This document shows, piece by piece, positions 1 through 4,752 of a stretch of DNA of 7,219 nt. The translations under genes and the position numbers were made by a program. This DNA is from CAYPOY01 sp964412395 (lineage in GTDB: Bacteria; Chloroflexota; Anaerolineae; B4-G1). The number at the start of each line of letters is the position of its first letter. Position 1 is the first letter of the stretch. The DNA lies in assembly GCA_964412395.1 (NCBI GenBank), contig CAYPOY010000273.1, forward strand, positions 1 to 7,219. The letters run 5' to 3'. The notes under the pieces were generated by a model. The model did not search any database, was not told the origin of the DNA, and saw only the letters and a list, made by a program, of their open reading frames with translations.

Positions 1-1
1 T

Positions 2-265
2 TGTCAGTCAATCAGGCCTCCGTCCTCAAATTTGCGAAATCTTGGTGAGGGTATCATGCACTCCCTCAAACGGTACACCGCCCGCCAGGCCAACCTGTTG
101 CTGGGACGTGAGGGGAGCTTTTGGCAACACGAGAATTATGATCACGTCGTGCGAGACGAAGCAGAGTTGCGGCGGATTATCGCCTATGTGCTGAATAACC
201 CCGTTAAAGCCGGGTTGGTTGAGCACTGGGAAGATTGGAAATGGACCTACTGCAAGCACCTGTAG
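2..265 (+). pseudogene. C-terminal fragment of a REP-associated tyrosine transposase (RAYT, IS200-like)
   Basis: RAYTs are HUH-type single-strand transposases that nick DNA at REP/hairpin sequences through one tyrosine. The frame is open from the window edge to TAG at 263-265. The family-like part reads IMHSLKRYTARQANLLLGR, then FWQHENYDHVVRD, then AYVLNNPVKAGLV. The tyrosine of AYVLNN (codon 185-187), with an asparagine four residues later, fits the RAYT catalytic Y-x3-N pattern. The WxDWKW C-terminus looks intact. The N-terminal half with the HUH histidines is absent from the window; it either lies upstream or is lost. The first part of the frame is the 40-bp inverted repeat (16-55), and the family match becomes clear only at its inner edge, so truncation or rearrangement there is likely. 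A palindrome covers the stop codon. Family assignment is fairly sure; whether the gene is broken or merely cut by the window is not. Confidence 0.75.
16..55 (+). repeat. Left copy of a perfect 40-bp inverted repeat
   Basis: These 40 bases are the exact reverse complement of 7166-7205. The match starts at GCCTCCGTCC, ends at GAGGGTATC, and stops abruptly on both sides. Inside are nested short arms: CCTCA (24-28) with TGAGG (46-50), and ATTT (30-33) with AAAT (37-40) around GCG. These could form an imperfect hairpin. The repeat lies in the open frame of the RAYT fragment and ends just before its ATGCAC. It may be an element end, a REP-like site, or a duplicated RAYT piece. Confidence 0.9.
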
Positions 266-2592
266 GACAATTTGCCAAATTGTCCTACAGGCTTTCCGAC
301 CACCAACTCGCGGTCATCGAGCGTCCCATCGAGAGCAAGATCTTCCTGGAAGGTCCCGCCGGCACCGGCAAGACCACCGCCGGCGTCGAGCGTCTCCTGC
401 ACCTGCTCGCATCCGGCGTCCCGGCTCGCTCCGTCCTGGTGATCGTGCCCCATCGCACGCTGGCCGCCCCCTACTACGAAGCCCTCCGCCGCCCGACCGT
501 GGACGCCGGTGGGCAGGTGACTATCTTCACCATCGGCGGCCTGGCCCAACGGATGGTGGACCTTTTTTGGCCTTTGATCGCCGAGGAGGCGGGCTTTGGC
601 CATCCCGACCAACCGCCCACCTTCCTCACACTGGAGACGGCCCAATACTACATGGCCCGCCTGGTTCGCCCCCTCCTCGAACAGGGCTATTTTGAGTCGG
701 TGGTCATTGACCGCAACCGGATCTACAGCCAGATCCTTGACAACCTCAACAAGGCCGCTGTGGTCGGCTTCCCGTACAGGGAGATCGGCGAGAGGCTCAA
801 GGCCGCCTGGGGAGGCGAGCAGAGCCAAAAGCGCATCTACGACGAGACCCAGGACTGCGCCACCCGCTTCCGCGAATACTGCCTGGCCCACAACCTGCTC
901 GACTTCTCGCTCCAGCTCGAGGTGTTCACCAACTACCTGTGGCCCGAAAGCCCAGCACCGCCTGTTCACGGCGATGTTGAAGGCCCAGCACCGTCTGTTC
1001 ACGGCGGTGTTGGATCTCTGTGCCGCGACTACCTGCTGACGACCTACACCCACCTCATCGTGGACAACATCGAGGAGGACACCCCGGTGGCTCACGACCT
1101 GTTGGGAGAATGGCTGGACCATTGCCAATCGGCGCTCCTGATCTATGATCACGAGGCGGGTTACCGTCGTTTCCTGGGTGCCGACCCGGAGAACGCCCGC
1201 ACGCTCAGGGAATCCTGCGAGGAGAGGGTCCTTGTAGACAGCACCGAATCCACCGTCACCTCGCCTGACCTGCGGGCCTTCGGATACCAGTTGGCCCGCA
1301 CCCTGAACCGAGCAGCAGATACTCCCCTCCCCGAAGCGGGGAGTGGTGACTCTCCCCTCCCCGAAGCGGGGAGGGGCCGGGGGAGAGGTTCCGGAAACGC
1401 GCTGGCCTACGAGTATCACCGCTACCACCCGCAGATGCTCGACTGGGTCGCCGGGGAGATCGCCGGGTTGGTGCACGACGAGGGCGTCCCTCCGGGGGAG
1501 ATTGTCGTGCTGGCCCCGTTCCTGACCGATGCCCTTCGTTTTTCGCTGATGAACAGACTGGAGCAGCGCAGTGTCCCGGTCCGCTCCCATCGCCCCTCGC
1601 GGGCCCTGCGAGAGGAACCGGCCACCCGGTGCCTGCTGACGCTGGCGGCGGTCGCTCACCCGGAATGGGGAATCTGCCCCAGCCGGTTCGACGTGGCCTA
1701 CGCGCTGATGCAGGCGATTGACGGGATGGACCTGGTGCGGGCGCAACTCCTGGCGGAGATCGTCTACCGCGTCCGGGATAATCGGCCTGGCTTGGGTTCC
1801 TTTGACCCGATTAACACCGCCACGCAGGAGCGGATCACCTTTGTGCTGGGCGGGCGCTACGAGGGTCTGCGCGCCTGGATCGAAGACTACATCGCCGGTC
1901 CGCAGGTGATATTCGACCACTTTCTGAGCCGCTTGTTCAGCGAGGTGCTGTCCCAGCAGGGGTATGGCTTTCACCGCAACTATGACGCAGGGAAGGTGGC
2001 TGCTAACCTGATCGAGTCGGTGCGCAAGTTCCGCTGGGCAACCGAACCTTCCCGCAGGTTAAGCCCTACTGGTGGCGAGACCATCTCAACCCCAGGGAAT
2101 GACGACTTGCCTCCTGGGAGCGATTCTGCCACAACCTGCGGGAGGGTCCCACTGGGGCAGGAATATTTAGAGATGGTGCAGGATGGCGTGATCGCTGCCC
2201 AGTACATCCGCAGTTGGCAACTCCAGCTAGAGGGCGCGGTGCTGCTGGCACCGGCTTACACCTTCATCATAAGCAACCGTCCGGTGGACTACCAGTTCTG
2301 GCTCAACGTCGGAGGCCGGGGCTGGTGGGAACGGCTCTATCAGCCACTCACCCATCCCTACGTGCTCAGTCGGGGCTGGCCCCATAATGGGAATGATACG
2401 GTCTGGAGCGGTACCGACGAGGTCGAGGCCCGGCGGGACGCGCTCTATCGTCTCACTCTGGGCTTGATCCGGCGCTGCCGCCGCAAGGTCTACCTCGGCC
2501 TGAGCGAGCTGGGCGAGCAGGGCTACGAGCAGAAAGGGCCGCTGCTGCAAGCGATCCAGCGCGTGCTGCGCCGCCAGGCGGGGGACTGGTAA
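241..2592 (+). CDS. Divergent UvrD/AddB-like superfamily 1 helicase protein with altered Walker B
   Basis: Predicted cytoplasmic DNA-translocase-like protein, 783 aa from ATG 241. Visible features in order: Walker A GPAGTGKTT (residues 38-46); LLDFSLQLEVF (219-229), like the conserved DFxDL region; LIVDNIEED (272-280) in the motif II position, lacking the DE pair; ALLIYDHEAGYRRFLGAD (298-315), like motif III; a 2A-like strand GEIVVLAPF (419-427); and a C-terminal LIRRCRRKVYLGLSELGEQG (742-761) resembling motif VI. Keeping Walker A while losing other motifs recalls AddB, so the role may be a structural or weak-ATPase partner. No PD-(D/E)XK nuclease motif is seen. The start is uncertain: ATG 241 has only a weak purine run (GGGAAG, 228-233) and lies inside transposase debris; TTG 280 is an alternative. 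Residues 238-258, 361-384 and 603-636 are repeat-derived insertions. Gene 2 follows after 26 bases. Confidence 0.85.
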   Translation: MDLLQAPVGQFAKLSYRLSDHQLAVIERPIESKIFLEGPAGTGKTTAGVERLLHLLASGVPARSVLVIVPHRTLAAPYYEALRRPTVDAGGQVTIFTIGGLAQRMVDLFWPLIAEEAGFGHPDQPPTFLTLETAQYYMARLVRPLLEQGYFESVVIDRNRIYSQILDNLNKAAVVGFPYREIGERLKAAWGGEQSQKRIYDETQDCATRFREYCLAHNLLDFSLQLEVFTNYLWPESPAPPVHGDVEGPAPSVHGGVGSLCRDYLLTTYTHLIVDNIEEDTPVAHDLLGEWLDHCQSALLIYDHEAGYRRFLGADPENARTLRESCEERVLVDSTESTVTSPDLRAFGYQLARTLNRAADTPLPEAGSGDSPLPEAGRGRGRGSGNALAYEYHRYHPQMLDWVAGEIAGLVHDEGVPPGEIVVLAPFLTDALRFSLMNRLEQRSVPVRSHRPSRALREEPATRCLLTLAAVAHPEWGICPSRFDVAYALMQAIDGMDLVRAQLLAEIVYRVRDNRPGLGSFDPINTATQERITFVLGGRYEGLRAWIEDYIAGPQVIFDHFLSRLFSEVLSQQGYGFHRNYDAGKVAANLIESVRKFRWATEPSRRLSPTGGETISTPGNDDLPPGSDSATTCGRVPLGQEYLEMVQDGVIAAQYIRSWQLQLEGAVLLAPAYTFIISNRPVDYQFWLNVGGRGWWERLYQPLTHPYVLSRGWPHNGNDTVWSGTDEVEARRDALYRLTLGLIRRCRRKVYLGLSELGEQGYEQKGPLLQAIQRVLRRQAGDW
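259..291. repeat. Perfect palindrome (15-bp stems, 3-nt loop) at the RAYT stop codon
   Basis: CCTGTAGGACAATTT (259-273) and AAATTGTCCTACAGG (277-291) are exact reverse complements around the loop GCC. The left arm contains the RAYT stop TAG (263-265). IS200/IS605-type elements carry a hairpin just downstream of the transposase, and RAYTs act on REP hairpins, so this is a good candidate for the RAYT right-end or REP site. It also lies in the open frame of gene 1, where it reads PVGQFAKLSYR. With no T-run after it, a terminator is less likely. Confidence 0.85.
951..1016. repeat. Two tandem 33-bp repeats inside gene 1
   Basis: Copy 1 (951-983) and copy 2 (984-1016) both start CCCAGCACCG and share CTGTTCACGGCG, with few differences until the last bases. 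Copy 2 can fold: CCAGCACCG (985-993) pairs with CGGTGTTGG (1005-1013) with one G-T wobble and an 11-nt loop. Copy 1 pairs less well. The 33-base period keeps the frame and encodes two versions of PAPxVHGxVxG. It lies between the DFSL region and the Walker B-like segment, probably in a surface loop. Confidence 0.85.
1322..1388. repeat. Duplicated GC-rich hairpin repeat inside gene 1
   Basis: The 22 bases at 1322-1343 recur exactly at 1352-1373, a 30-base period. The second copy forms a perfect 9-bp stem, CCCCTCCCC (1354-1362) with GGGGAGGGG (1368-1376), around GAAGC. An outer TCTCCCC...GGGGAGA pairing extends it. The translation is two rounds of a PLPEAG motif followed by a Gly/Arg-rich run (residues about 361-384), in the linker between the first helicase-like domain and the 2A-like domain. 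From memory, the CTCCCC...GGGGAG...GAGAGG type recurs widely in Chloroflexota; that was not checked. Confidence 0.85.
2046..2147. repeat. 102-bp palindromic insertion candidate inside gene 1
   Basis: ACCTTCCCGCAGGTT (2046-2060) and AACCTGCGGGAGGGT (2133-2147) are reverse complements except for one G-T wobble. An inner pair, CCCAGG (2091-2096) with CCTGGG (2113-2118), lies between them. The span is exactly 34 codons, so the frame is kept. It encodes a Pro/Gly/Ser/Thr-rich stretch (residues about 603-636) unlike the surrounding helical sequence, which resumes at LGQEYLEMVQDGV. The layout resembles a small MITE-like or REP-pair insertion tolerated in a loop. Confidence 0.75.
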
Positions 2593-2607
2593 GTTGGTAA
2601 ATGGGTA

Positions 2608-2613
2608 AGGAGG
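2608..2613 (+). promoter_or_regulatory. Shine-Dalgarno of gene 2 (DUF3160)
   Basis: AGGAGG within AAGGAGGTGA (2607-2616) is a near-ideal ribosome binding site. It is 5 bases from ATG 2619 and 8 bases from ATG 2622. It lies after the upstream in-frame ATG 2601, which therefore is unlikely to be the real start. It is the only strong Shine-Dalgarno in the window. Confidence 0.85.
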
Positions 2614-2618
2614 TGACG

Positions 2619-4700
2619 ATGATGAACCGCAACCTCTCGTTGGTATTGTGCATGCTGATCCCGCTTCTGCTACCGCAAACCGGCCAACCGGCTAACCACC
2701 CGATGAGCCAACTAACCATCCCACCATCCACTCCTCCCCCATCCTTCGAGCTGCCGGACAACCTGCCCGCGGTGGAGGCCGCTCTACAAAACGGCTCGCT
2801 CAGCGAGGCGGCCAGGGCCCGGCTGCGCGCCAGCGGGCTCGTCGTCCTGCCGGATCATGATGTCGAGCGTCTCTCCAGCGCGTACATGGGCCTCTTCAAC
2901 GAGGAGCAGGTGTCGGTCTTCATTACCACCGACGTGGCATTGCACATCTTCCACAACGTCTTCGATGACCTGCTGGCCGAGGTGGAGAAGTCCTATCTCA
3001 CCGGTGACGTGGAGTGGCTGGCGCAGCAACTAACCGCCGCCAGCGTTGTCCGCTACGGGGCCATTTCCGAGGAGACGCAACCGCTGTGCAAAGCCGCGGC
3101 ACGGCACGACGTGCTGGTCTTCGCTGTGGCTGCGCGCCTGCTGGACGATAGTTTCGTCCTCCCGGATGCCGTCGAACCCGAGGCCAGCCAGTACGTGCAG
3201 AAGGTGCTTGACCACACGATCACCGAGTTCTACCCCGGCGACGACTACACCCAGTACGAGCCTCGCGGCCACTACGCCGGCGACGAGCGGTTGGAGCGTT
3301 ACTTCCGTGCCGTTAAGTGGCTCAGCCGCCGCATCTTCCGCATCGAGGATTACTTCTACCCCGCCGACGCCGACGTGGAGTTGACCGCCGCGGCGCTGTT
3401 GGCCCAACTCATCTCCGATGACTCCGCCATTGAAGCCCGCTGGAACAAGGTCTACGACGTCACGCGGCTCCTGGCCGGCCCCGCCGATAGCATCACCCCA
3501 GCCCTGGTGCGGCAAGCCCTGGACAATGTCTTTGGCCCGAGCTTCACGCTGGACGTGCTGGAGGATTCCGACAACCGCGCCAATCTGCGGAAAGAGTTCG
3601 AGAAGGATGACTATCCCACCAGCGAGATCATCCCCGTGCCGCTGGAGTTCCCGGGGCAGATCCCGCCCAGGTATGTGCAGTTCCTGGGCGAACGCTACCT
3701 GCCTGACGGCGAGGCCATGCAGGAGACCTGCTTCCCTCACGTGCCGGAGCGCACTCTGCCCTCAGGGCTGGACGTGATGGCCACCGTGCTGGCTTCAGAC
3801 CGGGCCGAGCACTGGCTGGCAAGCGAGGTTGCGGCCTATCCTGGGCTGGACACACAGCTCATCGCGCTGCGGGCGCAATTCGACGCCTACACTGTGACCA
3901 CCTGGACCAAATCCACCTACAACGGCTGGCTGTACAGCCTGCGTCCCCTGCTACAGCCGATGCCCGCCGGCGCGCCCGCCTTCATGCAAGGCACGGCCTG
4001 GCAGGACAAGGAGCTGAATACGGCGCTCGGGTCGTGGACGCAGTTGCGCCACGACTTTATCCTCTACGGTAAGCCGACCTATATACCGTGCCCCTGGGCA
4101 TTTGGGCCAGGGCTGGTGGAGCCGGTGCCCGCTACCTTCGACCGCCTGGCCGACCTCTGCGATCAGGTATACGGCGTGTTAGACGCATACAACATGCTGC
4201 CTGAGGTCCATGGCCGTAGCCTGCAAGCGTTGGCCACCAGGCTGCGCATATGGCGAGACTATGCCGAAAAGATCGCTGCTGGGGGTTGGCTCAGCGAGGA
4301 GGAGCAGGATGACATCCACCGCGTCGGCCTGTGGCTGCTGGGATTCTTCCAGGATGGCTGGGGCGTGGAGGAGAAATCGCCCATGCTGGTGGCCGACGTG
4401 GCGAGCGATTCCAACACCGGCCGCGTGCTGCACGAGGGGACGGGGTACTTCAATCCGCTGATCGTGGTCTACACGCCGCCGGGCGGCGAGCCTATCGCCG
4501 GCATCGGCTACGTCTTCAGCCACTACGAGTTCGCCGAGCCGGACTGGAACCGCCTGAACGACGCGGAGTGGGCGGCCAGGTTGCAGGAGAACCCACCGCG
4601 CCCGGCGTGGACCTCCAGCTTCCTACCGCTCGACCAGCCGGAAGCCATCTACCTGCCGTTGATAGCAAGCGGCCCCCAAAGAATGACGAACGACGAATGA
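2619..4700 (+). CDS. Secreted DUF3160 family protein
   Basis: DUF3160 proteins have no known function to my knowledge. The 693-aa product (ATG 2619; ATG 2622 equally possible) starts with a signal peptide: MMNRN, a hydrophobic core LSLVLCMLIPLLLP (residues 6-19), and probable cleavage near QPA. The cysteine lacks a proper lipobox, so export rather than lipidation is predicted. Residues 26-45 are a Pro/Ser/Thr linker. Family-like segments follow: FITTDVALHIFHNVFDDLL (101-119), ELNTALGSWTQLRHDFILYGK (465-485), LVADVASDSNTGRVLHEGTG (590-609) and IGYVFSHYEFAEPDW (629-643). Length is typical of the family. The end, IYLPLIASG, resembles a YLPL-type tail I recall in Chloroflexota secreted proteins. 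The last residues, MTNDE, and the stop come from the heptamer array. It sits 26 bases after gene 1 and 10 before gene 3, so it is probably cotranscribed, though a shared function with helicases is not obvious. Confidence 0.9.
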   Translation: MMNRNLSLVLCMLIPLLLPQTGQPANHPMSQLTIPPSTPPPSFELPDNLPAVEAALQNGSLSEAARARLRASGLVVLPDHDVERLSSAYMGLFNEEQVSVFITTDVALHIFHNVFDDLLAEVEKSYLTGDVEWLAQQLTAASVVRYGAISEETQPLCKAAARHDVLVFAVAARLLDDSFVLPDAVEPEASQYVQKVLDHTITEFYPGDDYTQYEPRGHYAGDERLERYFRAVKWLSRRIFRIEDYFYPADADVELTAAALLAQLISDDSAIEARWNKVYDVTRLLAGPADSITPALVRQALDNVFGPSFTLDVLEDSDNRANLRKEFEKDDYPTSEIIPVPLEFPGQIPPRYVQFLGERYLPDGEAMQETCFPHVPERTLPSGLDVMATVLASDRAEHWLASEVAAYPGLDTQLIALRAQFDAYTVTTWTKSTYNGWLYSLRPLLQPMPAGAPAFMQGTAWQDKELNTALGSWTQLRHDFILYGKPTYIPCPWAFGPGLVEPVPATFDRLADLCDQVYGVLDAYNMLPEVHGRSLQALATRLRIWRDYAEKIAAGGWLSEEEQDDIHRVGLWLLGFFQDGWGVEEKSPMLVADVASDSNTGRVLHEGTGYFNPLIVVYTPPGGEPIAGIGYVFSHYEFAEPDWNRLNDAEWAARLQENPPRPAWTSSFLPLDQPEAIYLPLIASGPQRMTNDE
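2679..2740. repeat. CCAACC/CTAACC-type low-complexity tract in the 5' part of gene 2
   Basis: After the signal-peptide codons the DNA becomes a loose run of CCAACC, CTAACC, CCATCC and CTCC units, encoding the Pro/Ser/Thr linker of the DUF3160 protein. Similar units appear in gene 3 (CTAACCGGCCAACTACCTAACC, 5323-5344) and, in the opposite sense, in the short gaps after gene 1 (2588-2610) and gene 3 (7061-7090). The tract is loose, not an exact tandem array. Confidence 0.45.
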
Positions 4701-4752
4701 CGAATGACGAATGACGAACGACGAACGACGAATGACGAATGACGGACCACGA
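4683..4752 (+). repeat. Heptanucleotide tandem array (ATGACGA) spanning the gene 2-gene 3 junction
   Basis: Ten 7-base units are in register: mainly ATGACGA, with ACGACGA variants at 4690, 4718 and 4725 and degenerate units at 4739 and 4746. Every ATGACGA contains ATGA, an overlapping start and stop. Gene 2 ends in the array (TGA 4698-4700) and gene 3 starts in it (ATG 4711 or 4732). Because 21 bases complete one cycle, all frames encode the same heptad; gene 2 ends in MTNDE and gene 3 begins MTNDERR. The ACGACGA at 4725 turns what would be TGA into CGA in the gene 3 frame, keeping it open. Confidence 0.9.

Noticed and set aside
26..259. A 77-codon minus-strand frame over the RAYT fragment.
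   Set aside because: The plus-strand frame shows conserved RAYT motifs; the minus frame is a shadow.
247..1974. A 575-codon open frame on the minus strand opposite gene 1.
   Set aside because: It lies wholly antisense to a gene with clear SF1-like motifs; the translation has no recognisable domain and is rich in Gly, Val and Arg, typical of GC-rich shadow frames.
2601..2618. Upstream ATG 2601 as the start of gene 2.
   Set aside because: A near-perfect Shine-Dalgarno lies after it, and starting at 2619 gives a normal signal peptide.
3030..3740. A 236-codon minus-strand open frame opposite gene 2.
   Set aside because: It is antisense to well-matched DUF3160 sequence and has no ribosome site or known motif.
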